Both the position numbers and the translations under genes were made by a program. Shown here one piece after another: positions 24,089 through 34,078 of a DNA stretch of 64,000 nucleotides. How positions within the stretch are numbered: position 1 is the stretch's first letter; each line of letters begins with the position of its first letter. Below the pieces are notes generated by a model that was not told the origin of the DNA, did not search any database, and saw only the letters and a list, made by a program, of their open reading frames with translations. Source of the DNA: Paracoccus solventivorans. GTDB lineage: Bacteria > Pseudomonadota > Alphaproteobacteria > Rhodobacterales > Rhodobacteraceae. Location: the NCBI RefSeq assembly GCF_900142875.1, contig NZ_FRCK01000001.1:1-64000 (forward strand), read 5' to 3'.

Positions 24089-24782
24089 CGCCCCGCCCCG
24101 CAAGCCCTCGATCGCCCTGACCGCCGCCCATGTCGCCCGGGTCGCGCCGGGGGACGGGCCGCTGCATACGCCCGGCTGGCGGATGCTCGAGGATCACGAC
24201 CTCGACCTGCTGGCCGAGCGGCTGACCCGCGACCGGCCGCGGCCGATCCCGGTGTTTGCCTATGGCTCGCTGATCTGGAACCCCGGCTTCGCGGTGCAGG
24301 CGCGGCGGCGGGCGACGGCGGTGGGCTGGCATCGCAGCTTTTCCATCTCGCTCGACCATTTCCGCGGCTCGCCGGACCGGCCGGGGCTGATGCTGGCGCT
24401 GGCCGCGGGTGGGCGATGCGAGGGGGTGCTGCTGGACATCGCCCAAGGCTCCGAGCAGCAATCCCTGCGCGCGATCCTGCGGCGCGAACTGGTGGCGCAT
24501 GAGCTGGCCGCCAACGCCGCCTGGATCGACGTGGAAACCGAGGCCGGCCGCGGCCAGGCGCTGACCTTCTACGCCGGCCCGGTCGGCACGCAGCTGGCGA
24601 TGCTGTCGGTCGAGGAACAGGCCCGCCGGCTGGCGCGCGCCGCCGGCGCCGCCGGGACGGGGGCCGAATACCTGCTGCGCACCGTGCACGGGCTGGCCGA
24701 ACACGGCATCCACGATCCCTATATCTGGCGGCTGCAACAGCTGGTGGCCGAGGAAATCGACGCCCTCGGCCCATCGGCCTAG
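24085..24782 (+). CDS. ChaC-like gamma-glutamylcyclotransferase; start frameshifted
   Basis: The protein contains IPVFAYGSLIWNPGF, the substrate-binding loop of ChaC enzymes that cleave glutathione to 5-oxoproline and Cys-Gly. It also has WHRSFSISLDHFRGSP and RRELVAHELAANAAWI (catalytic Glu region). The natural start seems to be the ATG at 24085, which overlaps the previous stop, but it is one base out of frame. Adding one C in the following C-run would give MTPPPRKPSIALT. The first in-frame ATG otherwise is 24183, which would drop a conserved-looking N-terminus. Confidence 0.75.
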
Positions 24783-24786
24783 ACGG

Positions 24787-25191
24787 TTACTGCTGCAACC
24801 GTTCCAGATGCTCGGTCAGCGCGACCAGCCGCGCCGGCGTCGGGGTCGGCACCCCGTCGCCGGCGTCGAACAGCACCGTCGGCCCCTCGCGCAGTTCCTG
24901 CCCGAACTGGGGCATGGAGCTGTCGCTCATCCCCATGGTATAGCCGTCGATGCGGTTCATCACCCGCAGCCGCGGGAAGCTGCCGCCGTTGTCCCGCGCC
25001 AGCAGCGTCAGGTCGGTGGCCGGCGGGCGCAGCCCCCGTGCCGCCGGGCCGTCGCCCTTGCCCCCCGCGCCGTGGCACGAGGCGCAGAACTGCGCGTAAT
25101 CCGCCGCGCCGGTGTCGGGCACCGGGGGCGTGCAGGCGGCCAGCGCCGCGCAGGCGCCCAGCACGGCCAGCGAAGTCAGGGCAAGTTTCAT
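24787..25191 (-). CDS. Lipoprotein c-type cytochrome
   Basis: The 134-aa protein has a lipoprotein signal peptide ending LAAC (LALTSLAVLGACAALAAC). A single heme-binding motif, FCASCHG, follows, and the Met ligand is probably in MGMSDSSMPQFG. It resembles small class I cytochromes anchored to the outer face of the inner membrane or in the periplasm. It is convergent with chaC and stands alone, so its redox partner is unknown. Confidence 0.85.
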   Translation of the reverse strand: MKLALTSLAVLGACAALAACTPPVPDTGAADYAQFCASCHGAGGKGDGPAARGLRPPATDLTLLARDNGGSFPRLRVMNRIDGYTMGMSDSSMPQFGQELREGPTVLFDAGDGVPTPTPARLVALTEHLERLQQ

Positions 25192-25274
25192 CCGCGATCC
25201 CTCGTTTTGACCGCAAGTGTCGCAAGCCCCGCCGCCGACGGCAAGGGGCTTGGCCCACGGCGGGCGGAAAAGCG

Positions 25275-25934
25275 TCAGCCCAGCCGGAACACCCGGTCCA
25301 TGCGCGAAGCCAGCTCCAGGTTGTGGGTGGCGATCAGCGCCGACAGCCCGGTTTCGCGCACCAGCGCCATCAGCATCCCGAACACCAGATCCGAGGTTCC
25401 GGGATCCAGGTTCCCCGTCGGCTCGTCCGCCAGCAGCAGCGAGGGCGCATTGGCCAGTGCCCGGCAGAACGCCACCCGCTGCTGTTCGCCCCCCGACAGC
25501 GCCGCCGGGCGGTGACCCGCGCGCGCCGACAGCCCCACGCGGTCGAGCAGCCCCCGCGCCCGTTCGCGCGCCGCCCGTTCCGGCACCCCGTTGGCCAGCT
25601 GCGGCAGCACGATGTTTTCCACCGCGGTGAACTCGGGCAGCAGGTGGTGGAACTGATAGACGAAGCCCAGTTCGCGCCGCCGCGCCTCGGTGCGCCTGCG
25701 GTCGGACAGCCCGGTCATGTCGCGCCCGTTCAGCACCACGCGCCCCGCGTCGGGGGTGTCCAGCAGCCCGGCGATATGCAGCAGCGTCGATTTCCCGGCG
25801 CCCGAGGGCGCGACCAGCGCCACCACCTCGCCGCGGGCGACCGACAGGTCCAGCCCGCGCAGCACCTCGACGGCGGCAGGGGTGCCGGGGTTGTAGGTCT
25901 TGGCGATCGCTTCCAGCCGCAGAACCTCATTCAT
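25275..25934 (-). CDS. lolD: Lipoprotein-releasing ABC transporter ATPase LolD
   Basis: The 219-aa ATPase has Walker [13 protein letters not shown], signature [16 protein letters not shown], Walker [13 protein letters not shown] and the switch His in IATHNLEL. A MacB/LolD-type insertion is also present ([26 protein letters not shown]). It energises release of outer-membrane lipoproteins from the inner membrane. It overlaps the permease stop by 8 nt, so the two are translated together. Confidence 0.9.
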   Translation of the reverse strand: MNEVLRLEAIAKTYNPGTPAAVEVLRGLDLSVARGEVVALVAPSGAGKSTLLHIAGLLDTPDAGRVVLNGRDMTGLSDRRRTEARRRELGFVYQFHHLLPEFTAVENIVLPQLANGVPERAARERARGLLDRVGLSARAGHRPAALSGGEQQRVAFCRALANAPSLLLADEPTGNLDPGTSDLVFGMLMALVRETGLSALIATHNLELASRMDRVFRLG

Positions 25935-27252
25935 AGCGCAGCGCCTCGACCGGGTTCATCCGTGCCGCGCGGCGGGCCGGAAAGATGGTGACGATGAAGG
26001 AAAGCGTCAGCGACAGCCCCACCGCGCGGGCGATGTCGATGCCGCGCAGCTCGGCCGGCAGGCGGTAGATGCCGCGCACGGACGGGTCCCACGCGCCCCC
26101 GCCCGACAGGTAGTTCACCCCGGCCATGATGCTGTCCACGTTCAGCGCCAGCGCCACCCCCAGCACCACCCCGGCCAGCGTGCCCAGCACCCCGGTAAAG
26201 GCGCCGCACAGGAAGAACACCCGCAGCACCGCGCCCTCGGTCAGGCCGATGGTGCGCAGGATGCCGATGTCGCGCCCCTTGTTCTTGACCAGCATGATCA
26301 GCCCCGAGGTGATGTTCATCGACGCGATCAGCACCAGCACCGACAGGATGACGAACATCACGTCATCCTCGATATCCAGCGCCGACAGGAACGCGCCCGA
26401 GGCGTCGCGCCAGGTCCAGACCATGCTGCCCGGCAGCGCCTCAAGCAACGCGGGCGTCAGCGCGTCGATTGCCTCGGGGGCGGCGGCAAAGACCTGGATC
26501 TCGTCCACCGCGCCCTCGCGGTTGAAATAAGACTGCGCCTCCTCCAGCGGCATGTAGATGCGGGTGCGGTCGATGTCGTAGCGCCCGGCCGAAAAGACAT
26601 AGACGACCTTGTAGCTGCCGACCCGCGGCGTCACCCCGAACGGGGTCTGCGCGCCTTGCGGGGAAATCAGCTGCACCCTGTCGCCGACCCCCAGCCCCAG
26701 CTCGCGCGCCATGCCCGCGCCCACGGCCACGCCCTCGCCAAAGGCGGTGATGTCGCCATAGCCGGTGGCGGGGTCGGCCACGCGGGGAATGGCGGCCAGA
26801 TCCTCGGCCGACAGCCCATAGACCTCGGCCACACCGGAACGGTCGCCGGCGCTGGCCATCACCTGCCCGCGCACCACCGGATCGGCGCGCAGCACCCCCG
26901 GCAGCGCCGCGACCCTTGCCGCCACCTCGGCGTAATCCTCGATCACCCCGGCGACGGTGTAGACCTCTTCGGTCAGCTCGTTCCGGATCTGGCTGGGCGG
27001 CAGATAGAGCGTCGAATGGGCGTTGGCGCCAAGGATCGTGTCCACGAACTCGGCCCGGAAACCGGAACGGACCGCCAGCGTGGCGATCAGCGCCATCACC
27101 CCCAGGGCGATGCCGATCAGGCTGATCCAGGTCATCACCGAGACCCCGCCCTCGGCCCGCCTTGCGCGCAGATAGCGCCAGGCGATCATGAACTCGTAAC
27201 GCGAAAACGGACGCGGGTTTGCCAAGGGCCGACCTTTCCAAAATCTCGCCAT
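25927..27252 (-). CDS. lolC: Lipoprotein-releasing ABC transporter permease LolC/E
   Basis: The 441-aa permease begins [22 protein letters not shown] ([17 protein letters not shown]) and has the first membrane helix [21 protein letters not shown] large periplasmic domain follows (about residues 60-290), then three C-terminal helices ([60 protein letters not shown]). It ends [12 protein letters not shown], the family tail. One permease gene serves as LolC/LolE in many alphaproteobacteria. Start 27252 is chosen because upstream sequence is an intergenic repeat. Confidence 0.9.
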   Translation of the reverse strand: MARFWKGRPLANPRPFSRYEFMIAWRYLRARRAEGGVSVMTWISLIGIALGVMALIATLAVRSGFRAEFVDTILGANAHSTLYLPPSQIRNELTEEVYTVAGVIEDYAEVAARVAALPGVLRADPVVRGQVMASAGDRSGVAEVYGLSAEDLAAIPRVADPATGYGDITAFGEGVAVGAGMARELGLGVGDRVQLISPQGAQTPFGVTPRVGSYKVVYVFSAGRYDIDRTRIYMPLEEAQSYFNREGAVDEIQVFAAAPEAIDALTPALLEALPGSMVWTWRDASGAFLSALDIEDDVMFVILSVLVLIASMNITSGLIMLVKNKGRDIGILRTIGLTEGAVLRVFFLCGAFTGVLGTLAGVVLGVALALNVDSIMAGVNYLSGGGAWDPSVRGIYRLPAELRGIDIARAVGLSLTLSFIVTIFPARRAARMNPVEALRYE

Positions 27253-27311
27253 GGAATGGCTGCCGCCGCCGCGCGATGCAAGCCGACAACCGCGTGAGTG
27301 CGCGCGCTCTT

Positions 27312-27385
27312 TCTTCATCATGAAATATCCCGCGGGATCGTCGTATACGACGATGGGGGCGCGAAGCCCCCGGCTCGCCTGCACG
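27312..27385. repeat. Intergenic palindromic repeat, copy 1
   Basis: Core TTCATCATGAAATATCCCGCG is followed by an 18-bp perfect palindrome (27337-27354) and then GGGGGC-GCGAA-GCCCCC. It lies between the divergent lolC and radA genes. The same core recurs near 43075, 49702, 49890, 53465 and 53545. Confidence 0.7.
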
Positions 27386-27431
27386 AACCCCGCGGCTTGC
27401 AGCCCGCCCGCCACGCTGCCACAACCGCGCC

Positions 27432-28796
27432 ATGGCCAAGCCCATCACCTCGTTCACCTGCACCGCCTGCGGCGCCAGCCACCGCAAATGGGCGGGGCGT
27501 TGCGACGCCTGCGGCGAATGGAACTCGATCGTCGAGGAAGCGCCGCTTTCGCAGGGCCCCGGCCGCGGGCTGGGGGCGCAGCGCGGGCGCACCATCCCGC
27601 TGTCGGGCCTGTCCTCGACCGAGCCGCCGCCGCCGCGCACGCCCTCGGGGATCTCGGAACTCGACCGGGTGCTGGGGGGCGGGCTGGTGCCGGGCAGCGC
27701 GATCCTGGTCGGCGGCGATCCGGGGATCGGCAAATCGACGCTGATGCTGCAGGCCGCCGCCGCATTCGCCCGCGCGGGCAGCAACGCCGTCTATGTCAGC
27801 GGCGAAGAGGCCGGCGCCCAGCTGCGGATGCGGGCGCAGCGGCTGGGGCTGGCGGATGCGCCGGTCCGGCTGGGAACGGAAACCGCGCTGCGCGACATCC
27901 TGACCACTTTGGACGCCGAACGCCCCGACGTGGCGGTGATCGATTCGATCCAGACGCTGTGGTCCGACACGGTCGAGGCCGCGCCGGGCAGCGTCGGGCA
28001 GGTCCGCGCCGCCGCGCACGAGCTTGTGACCTTCGCCAAGCGCAGCGGCGTCGCGGTCATCATCGTCGGCCACGTCACCAAGGACGGCCAGATCGCCGGC
28101 CCCCGCGTGGTCGAGCACATGGTGGACACGGTGCTCTATTTCGAGGGCGAGCGCGGCCATCAGTTCCGCATCCTGCGCGCGGTCAAGAACCGCTTCGGCC
28201 CCTCGGGCGAGATCGGCGTGTTCGAGATGACCGGCGGCGGGCTTTCCGAGGTCGCCAACCCCTCGGCGCTGTTCCTGTCCGAGCGCGGCGAGCCGGTCGC
28301 CGGCAGCGCGGTTTTCGCGGGAATCGAGGGCACGCGCCCGGTGCTGACCGAAATCCAGGCGCTGGTCGCGCCCTCGACGCTGGCCGCACCCCGACGCACG
28401 GTGGTCGGGCTGGACAGCGGCCGCGTCAGCACCATCCTTGCGGTGCTCGAGGCCCGCTGCGGCATCCCCTTTGCCGGGCTGGACGTGTTCCTGAACGTGG
28501 CGGGGGGGATGCGGGTCGCGGAACCCGCCGCGGATCTCGCCATCGCCGCCGCGTTGCTGAGCGCGCGCGAGGATCACGCCCTGCCCGCCGATACCGTGCT
28601 TTTCGGCGAGATCAGCCTCTCTGGCGCGCTGCGCCCGGTGGGCCAGGCCGAAAACAGGTTGAAAGAGGCGCGGAAACTTGGTTTCTCACGCGCGATCCTG
28701 CCCGAGGTCCAGAAGGTCGAGGGCGGCGGCGGAATGGACCTGTCCCGGACCGCCGATCTGACGAGTTTCACGGGCGAGACCTTCGGCGCCGGATGA
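27432..28796 (+). CDS. radA: DNA repair protein RadA
   Basis: The 454-aa protein has the four-Cys zinc finger (FTCTACGA ... RCDACGEW). A RecA-like core follows with Walker A GGDPGIGKST, and then the RadA-specific KNRFG motif in VKNRFGPSGEIGVFEM. The C-terminal Lon-like domain carries SAREDHALPADTVLFGEISL. RadA promotes branch migration and recombination-intermediate processing. It precedes cvpA by 72 nt. Confidence 0.95.
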   Translation: MAKPITSFTCTACGASHRKWAGRCDACGEWNSIVEEAPLSQGPGRGLGAQRGRTIPLSGLSSTEPPPPRTPSGISELDRVLGGGLVPGSAILVGGDPGIGKSTLMLQAAAAFARAGSNAVYVSGEEAGAQLRMRAQRLGLADAPVRLGTETALRDILTTLDAERPDVAVIDSIQTLWSDTVEAAPGSVGQVRAAAHELVTFAKRSGVAVIIVGHVTKDGQIAGPRVVEHMVDTVLYFEGERGHQFRILRAVKNRFGPSGEIGVFEMTGGGLSEVANPSALFLSERGEPVAGSAVFAGIEGTRPVLTEIQALVAPSTLAAPRRTVVGLDSGRVSTILAVLEARCGIPFAGLDVFLNVAGGMRVAEPAADLAIAAALLSAREDHALPADTVLFGEISLSGALRPVGQAENRLKEARKLGFSRAILPEVQKVEGGGGMDLSRTADLTSFTGETFGAG

Positions 28797-28868
28797 CCGG
28801 GCCGGGCGACCGCTTCCGATAGGCAGGGCCGCGGCGTGCTGCCGGCACCGGGCAAAAAGGGCTGACAG

Positions 28869-29501
28869 ATGGACGGTTTCACCCTGATCGACGGCATCGT
28901 GGCGGCGATCATCATCCTTTCGGCGATCCTCGCCTATTCGCGCGGCTTCGTGCGCGAATCGCTGGCCATCCTGGGCTGGATCGGGGCGGCGGTGCTGGCC
29001 TTCGTCTTTGCCGGGGCGATGCGGCCGCTGATCGCGCAGATCCCTTATGTGGACAAGATCATCGCCGACAACTGCGAACTGGGGATGATCGCCGGCTTTG
29101 CGGTGGTGTTCGCGCTGGCGCTGGTGGTGTTTTCCATCCTGACGCCGCTGTTTTCCTCGGTCGTGCAGCGCTCGGCGCTGGGGGGCGTGGACCAGGGCAT
29201 GGGCTTCCTGTTCGGGGTGGCGCGCGGGGTGCTGCTCGTGGTCATCGCCTTCATCGTCTATGACCGGGTGATGACCACCCAGCGGGTCGAGATGGTGGAC
29301 CAGTCGCGCTCGGCGCAGGTGTTCCGGCAGATGAGCGGGCAGCTGAACGACCAGATCCCGCAGGATGCGCCGGGCTGGCTGGCCGCGCGGTTCGAGCAGC
29401 TGGTGCGCGACTGCGATGCGACCGGCGCCACGGTGACGCCCGCGACCGCCACCCCTGCCCCCGCCGCGCCCGCCGCCCCTGCCGCGCCGTCGGCGAACTG
29501 A
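28869..29501 (+). CDS. cvpA: CvpA family membrane protein
   Basis: The 210-aa protein has four membrane helices (LIDGIVAAIIILSAILAYSR; SLAILGWIGAAVLAFVFAG; LGMIAGFAVVFALALVVFSI; GVARGVLLVVIAFIVYD). The family loop GGVDQGMGFLFG is present. A Pro/Ala tail ends the protein. CvpA is required for colicin V production in E. coli and is commonly found next to purF, as here. Confidence 0.85.
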   Translation: MDGFTLIDGIVAAIIILSAILAYSRGFVRESLAILGWIGAAVLAFVFAGAMRPLIAQIPYVDKIIADNCELGMIAGFAVVFALALVVFSILTPLFSSVVQRSALGGVDQGMGFLFGVARGVLLVVIAFIVYDRVMTTQRVEMVDQSRSAQVFRQMSGQLNDQIPQDAPGWLAARFEQLVRDCDATGATVTPATATPAPAAPAAPAAPSAN

Positions 29502-29632
29502 TCCCTTGTTAATCCGGCGCACAGCCGGGGCGTGACTTTTGCGCGCCGGCGCATTAGATACGGCACCGAAGGTCCGGGCGCCCGCGCGCGCCCCGCCGCC
29601 AGCCCCTGTTTTCCGAAAGCCAAGGCCCAGCC

Positions 29633-31186
29633 ATGCAGCCCTTTCTCGCGGACCCCTTCGACAGTGACCGTCTGCACGAGGAATGCGGCGTCTTCGGCGT
29701 GATCGGCATGGCCGAGGCCGCCAATTTCGTGGCGCTGGGGCTGCATGCCCTGCAACATCGCGGGCAAGAGGCCGGCGGCATCATCTCGTATCACCCCGAC
29801 AAGGGCTTCAGCAGCGCGCATCGCTTTGGCTATGTGCGCGACAATTTCACCAAGGCGTCGCTGATGGAGACGCTGCCGGGCGAGATCGCCATCGGCCATG
29901 TCCGCTATTCCACCGCCGGCGCCAAGGGCCCGGCGATCCGCGACGTGCAGCCGTTCTTCGGCGAGTTCGCGATGGGCGGCTGCGCCATCGCCCATAACGG
30001 CAACATCACCAACGCGGTCGCCCTGCGCCGCGAACTGATCGAGCGGGGCTCGATCTTCCAGTCCGGTTCGGACAGCGAATGCATCATCCACCTGATGGCG
30101 CGCTCGATCCAGCGCTCGATCCCCGAGCGGATGAAGGACGCGCTGCGCCGCGTCGAGGGCGCGTTTTCCGTGATCGCCATGACCCGCACCAAGCTGATCG
30201 GGGTGCGCGATCCGCTGGGCGTGCGGCCGCTGGTGCTGGGGCGGCTGGCGGGGGGCGCCTATGCGCTGGCCTCGGAAACCTGCGCGCTGGACATCATCGG
30301 CGCCGATTTCGTGCGCGAGATCGAGCCGGGCGAGATGGTGGTGATCTCCAAGGGGCTGATCGAAAGCTCGCGCCCCTTCGGGCTGTCGGCGCCGCGGTTC
30401 TGCATCTTCGAGCATGTGTATTTCAGCCGCCCCGATTCGATCATCGGCGGCCGTTCCGTCTATGAGACCCGCCGCCAGATCGGCGTGGAACTAGCGCGCG
30501 AGGCCCCGGTCGAGGCCGATCTGGTCTGCCCGGTCCCCGACAGCGGCACCCCGGCGGCCATCGGCTTTGCCCATGAAAGCGGGATTCCCTATGGGATGGG
30601 GATCATCCGCAACCAGTATGTCGGCCGCACCTTCATCGAGCCGACCGACCAGATCCGCAACATGGGCGTACGGCTGAAGCTGAACGTGAACCGGGCGCTG
30701 GTCGCGGGCAAGCGGGTGGTGCTGGTGGACGATTCGGTGGTGCGCGGCACCACCTCGCGCAAGATGAAGGACATGATCCTGGACGCGGGCGCGGCCGAGG
30801 TGCATTTCCGCATCGCCTCGCCCCCCACCGCCTGGCCGTGTTTCTACGGTGTCGACACGCCGGACCGCGACAAGCTGCTGGCCGCGCGCATGTCGCCCGA
30901 GGAGATGCGCGACTGGATGGGGGTGGACAGCCTCGCCTTTGTCTCGCTGGACGGGCTTTACCGCGCGGTGGGCGAGGCGGGCGGGCGCAACGACCGCTGC
31001 CCGCAATATTGCGACGCCTGTTTTTCCGGCGACTACCCGGTCGCGCCCTTCGACCAGCTGCAGCGCGGCTTTCGCATGAAGCCCGACCCGCTGTCGGGCG
31101 ATGCCGAGGCCCAGCCCGACCAGTCCGGCTATGAGCCGGTGGACCACACGCTGACCCCCAACAGCGCCACCCGCGCCGCCAGCTAG
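29633..31186 (+). CDS. purF: Amidophosphoribosyltransferase
   Basis: The 517-aa enzyme starts the purine pathway, making phosphoribosylamine from PRPP and glutamine. The N-terminal glutaminase is exposed at Cys in EECGVFGVIGMA after removal of a short propeptide. The PRPP site is VVLVDDSVVRGTTSRKM. Cys residues near DRCPQYCDACFSG may belong to the Fe-S or structural cluster of the Bacillus-type enzyme. The 3' end overlaps the GT2 gene by 4 nt in convergent orientation. Confidence 0.95.
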   Translation: MQPFLADPFDSDRLHEECGVFGVIGMAEAANFVALGLHALQHRGQEAGGIISYHPDKGFSSAHRFGYVRDNFTKASLMETLPGEIAIGHVRYSTAGAKGPAIRDVQPFFGEFAMGGCAIAHNGNITNAVALRRELIERGSIFQSGSDSECIIHLMARSIQRSIPERMKDALRRVEGAFSVIAMTRTKLIGVRDPLGVRPLVLGRLAGGAYALASETCALDIIGADFVREIEPGEMVVISKGLIESSRPFGLSAPRFCIFEHVYFSRPDSIIGGRSVYETRRQIGVELAREAPVEADLVCPVPDSGTPAAIGFAHESGIPYGMGIIRNQYVGRTFIEPTDQIRNMGVRLKLNVNRALVAGKRVVLVDDSVVRGTTSRKMKDMILDAGAAEVHFRIASPPTAWPCFYGVDTPDRDKLLAARMSPEEMRDWMGVDSLAFVSLDGLYRAVGEAGGRNDRCPQYCDACFSGDYPVAPFDQLQRGFRMKPDPLSGDAEAQPDQSGYEPVDHTLTPNSATRAAS

Positions 31187-32187
31187 TAATCCATGATCGC
31201 CGCGATCAGGGCGCCATAGCGGCGCTCGGTCTCGGCCTGGGCGGCGGCGACTTCGGGGATCGCCAGCAGCCGCGCGTATTCCGCGCGCAGGGCTTCGCCG
31301 TGGCGGCCGGAAAACCCGGTGTCGCGGATCCGCGCCGCGGCGATGCGGTCGAAATAACCCGAGGTGTGGCGGGCGTTCGCCTCGCCCTTGGGCGCCGCCC
31401 CCCGGCCGCGGTCATGGCGCAGCAGGTACGAGGCCAGCGACTTGACCGCGTAATGGTTGTAATGGGCCAGCCCGTGGCGGATGTCCTCGACCGGCACGTT
31501 GCGCAGCACCTCCCACAGCTTGCCGCCCGGCGGGATCGCAAAGCGCGAGCCGTCGGCGCGCAGCACGGTCAGCGCATCCTTGCCGCGATAGCCGACCACC
31601 GAGTGGTTGTGGATCTGCCGGAACCGCCCCACCCCGCGGGCCAGCGTCTTGACCGGCCGGTTGGCGCCGTGGCGCGCGGGCAGGCGCAGGGGGAACTGCT
31701 CGGTCACCAGCCCCGGCTGCCAGCGCGGGTCGCGGCTGGTGCCGAAGGTCAGCGGGTTCAGCATGATGATATCGTCGCCCGCATCGGCCTGCGCGGTCAG
31801 GTCCTGCACACGCCCGCCGCCGCTGGTCACGTCCAGAAACTCATCCGCATCCAGCACCATCAGCCAGTCGGCCGCATCCAGGCCGTGGCGGCGGCGAATC
31901 CCGGCATAGGCGGAATGCTGCGGCAGCTCGCCCGGCTTGACCCGGTTGCGGTAATGGGTGATCGCGCCCGCCCGGTCCAGCGCGTCCAGCAGCAGATCGG
32001 TGCCGTCGCGGCAGTCGTTCGAGGCGATGAAGATGCGGTCGAAGCCGATGGCGCGGTGATGGGCCACGAACTCCAGCACGAACGGCCCCTCGTCGCGCAT
32101 CGAGCACATCAGCACATGGCCGCGCGCGCCGCTGGCGGCTCCTCCGGGCGCGGACGGGTCGTCCGGGGGCGTGGCTTGGTCCTGCAT
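31183..32187 (-). CDS. GT2-type glycosyltransferase
   Basis: The 334-aa protein has the compact GT2 layout: MCSMRDEGPFVLEFVAHHRA, then IFIASNDCRDGTDLLLDALD, and the metal site DWLMVLDADEFLDV (DxD). A C-terminal region includes IRHGLAHYNHYAVKSLASYLL and GEANARHTSGYFDR. The same pattern, including GEAN-RHT, occurs in the first half of the 60895-62592 protein, so the two are paralogues. A surface polysaccharide or glycolipid substrate is likely. Confidence 0.8.
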   Translation of the reverse strand: MQDQATPPDDPSAPGGAASGARGHVLMCSMRDEGPFVLEFVAHHRAIGFDRIFIASNDCRDGTDLLLDALDRAGAITHYRNRVKPGELPQHSAYAGIRRRHGLDAADWLMVLDADEFLDVTSGGGRVQDLTAQADAGDDIIMLNPLTFGTSRDPRWQPGLVTEQFPLRLPARHGANRPVKTLARGVGRFRQIHNHSVVGYRGKDALTVLRADGSRFAIPPGGKLWEVLRNVPVEDIRHGLAHYNHYAVKSLASYLLRHDRGRGAAPKGEANARHTSGYFDRIAAARIRDTGFSGRHGEALRAEYARLLAIPEVAAAQAETERRYGALIAAIMDY

Positions 32188-32220
32188 GGCTGCCCTGCTG
32201 CTGCGGGTGGCGCGCAGGCG

Positions 32221-32388
32221 TCAGCCCGGCGGCGCGGTCCCGTCCGGGTCGGCGCTGCGTTCGGATTCGGCCTTGGCCTGCCGGACGATCGAGTTGAACA
32301 GGTCCTGAACCTCGCTGTCGGACAGGTCGTCCACGGTGGTTCCGGGCGGCAACAGGGCTTCCACGGCGTTGCGGGTAGGATGATGCAT
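32221..32388 (-). CDS. Small conserved-type hypothetical protein
   Basis: The 55-aa acidic protein (MHHPTRNAVEALLPPGTTVDD...) starts at an ATG preceded by GAGCGCAG. The open frame upstream is antisense-like and not used. It lies 33 nt upstream of the GT2 gene on the same strand and may be co-transcribed with it. No family recognised; the Leu/Asp-rich helix (LSDSEVQDLFNSIVRQAK) looks like a genuine small helical protein. Confidence 0.5.
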   Translation of the reverse strand: MHHPTRNAVEALLPPGTTVDDLSDSEVQDLFNSIVRQAKAESERSADPDGTAPPG

Positions 32389-32603
32389 GTTCTGCGCTCG
32401 AATGACTTGGAATGCTGCGCGGGCTGGATCCGCGCGCCGGATTGGCCGCCCGACATTCGAAATCTTATCCAAGCACCCGCGGCGACCCAAGGCGATGCCC
32501 CGACCCGGAACCATCACAAAACCGTGGCCGGCAGGAACCCGCCGGCCTGACGCTGCGTTACCGGCCTGCGGACGGTGATTCCGCCGCCCGCGGCTGGGGG
32601 GGG

Positions 32604-33980
32604 TCAAAGCCCCAGTTCGGCCTCGACCTCGCCGAGCGACTTCTCGACGATCTCGAACATCTCGTCGGCCTGCGCGCGGGTGATGATCAGCGGCGGGCAG
32701 AACCCCACGCTGTCGCCCATGTTGCGCGAGATCAGCCCGTTGCGCTGCATCGCCGCGTTCATCATCGCGCCCAGCCGGCCGACGGTGGTGACGGATTTCG
32801 CCGCCTTGTCCTCGACCAGCTCGACCGCGGCGATCAGCCCGACGCCGCGCACCTCGCCCACCAGCGGACGGTCGGCCAGCGTCGCCAGCCGGGCGCGGAA
32901 ATGCGCACCCACGTCGCGCGCGTTCGCCACCAGATCGTTGTCCTGGATGATCGCCAGATTTTCCAGCGCCACCGCCGCCCCCAGCGGGTGGCCGCCGCCG
33001 GTGAAGCCGTGGCCAAAGGTGCTGATCCGGTCGCTTTCGTCCGCGATCGGGTCATAGAAGCGGTCGTTCATGACGATGGCGGAGAACGGCACATAGCTGG
33101 AGGTGATCTGCTTGGACAGCACCATCACGTCGGGCCGGATCCCGTAGAGGGTCGAGCCGAACATCTCGCCGGTACGGCCAAAGCCGCAGATCACCTCGTC
33201 GGCGACGAACAGGATGTCGTATTTCGCCAGCACCGCCTGGATCTTGTCGAAATAGCCGCGCGGCGGCACCACCACGCCCCCCGCGCCCATCACCGGCTCG
33301 GCCCAGAAGGCGGCGATGGTGTCGGGCCCCTCGCGCAGGATCAGCGCCTCGAGTTCCTCGGCGCAGCGGGTGGCAAACTGCTCCTCGGTCTCGCCCTCGC
33401 GGCCCTCTTTCCAGTAATGCGGGCAGGTGGTGTGCAGCACCCGCTCGATCGGCAGGTCGAACGAGCGGTGGTTGTAGGGCAGTCCGGTCAGGCTGGCCGC
33501 GGCGATGGTGACGCCGTGATAGCCGCGGATGCGCGAGATCACCTTTTTCTTTTCCGGCTTGCCCAGCGCGTTCGAGCGGTACCACACCATCTTCAGCACG
33601 GTGTCGTTCGCCTCGGACCCCGAGTTGGTGTAGAACACCTTGCTCATCGGCGCCGGCGCGATGGCGACCAGCTTTTCGGCCAGCTCGATGGCGGGGCCGT
33701 GGCTCTTGTGGCCGAAATTGTGATAGAAAGGCAGTTTCTCCAGCTGCCGCATGGCCGCGTCGATCAGCCGGCGGTCCTTGAAGCCGACGCCCACGCTCCA
33801 CAGCCCGGCCATGCCCTCGATATAGCGGTTGCCGTTGTTGTCGCGGACATGGATGCCCTCGCCGTCCTCGATGATCATCGGACCGATCTCGGCGTGGCGG
33901 CGGGCGTTGGTATAGGCGTGGAAGTGATGCGCGATGTCCTTGGCCTCGGGGGTGTCGGCGAAATTGGTCAGGTCATCCAT
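32604..33980 (-). CDS. Class III PLP-dependent aminotransferase
   Basis: The 458-aa enzyme has the N-terminal substrate segment (IEGMAGLWSVGVGFKDRRL), the PLP phosphate loop YTNSGSEANDTVLKM, and Asp in FVADEVICGFGRTG. The Schiff-base Lys is in VMVLSKQITSSYVPF. It belongs to the omega-amino acid/putrescine/taurine-pyruvate transaminase group; the exact amine cannot be read. It is divergent from a LysR gene with a 145-bp gap, so its expression is probably under that regulator. Confidence 0.85.
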   Translation of the reverse strand: MDDLTNFADTPEAKDIAHHFHAYTNARRHAEIGPMIIEDGEGIHVRDNNGNRYIEGMAGLWSVGVGFKDRRLIDAAMRQLEKLPFYHNFGHKSHGPAIELAEKLVAIAPAPMSKVFYTNSGSEANDTVLKMVWYRSNALGKPEKKKVISRIRGYHGVTIAAASLTGLPYNHRSFDLPIERVLHTTCPHYWKEGREGETEEQFATRCAEELEALILREGPDTIAAFWAEPVMGAGGVVVPPRGYFDKIQAVLAKYDILFVADEVICGFGRTGEMFGSTLYGIRPDVMVLSKQITSSYVPFSAIVMNDRFYDPIADESDRISTFGHGFTGGGHPLGAAVALENLAIIQDNDLVANARDVGAHFRARLATLADRPLVGEVRGVGLIAAVELVEDKAAKSVTTVGRLGAMMNAAMQRNGLISRNMGDSVGFCPPLIITRAQADEMFEIVEKSLGEVEAELGL

Positions 33981-34078
33981 GTCGTGCGGTCCTGTCGTGC
34001 GGTGCAGTTGGGGCGGCGGTGCCACCGGCAGCCATGCGCCCTGGGCGCGCCGCTGTCGAGCCCCGAGTGCTTGACCAA

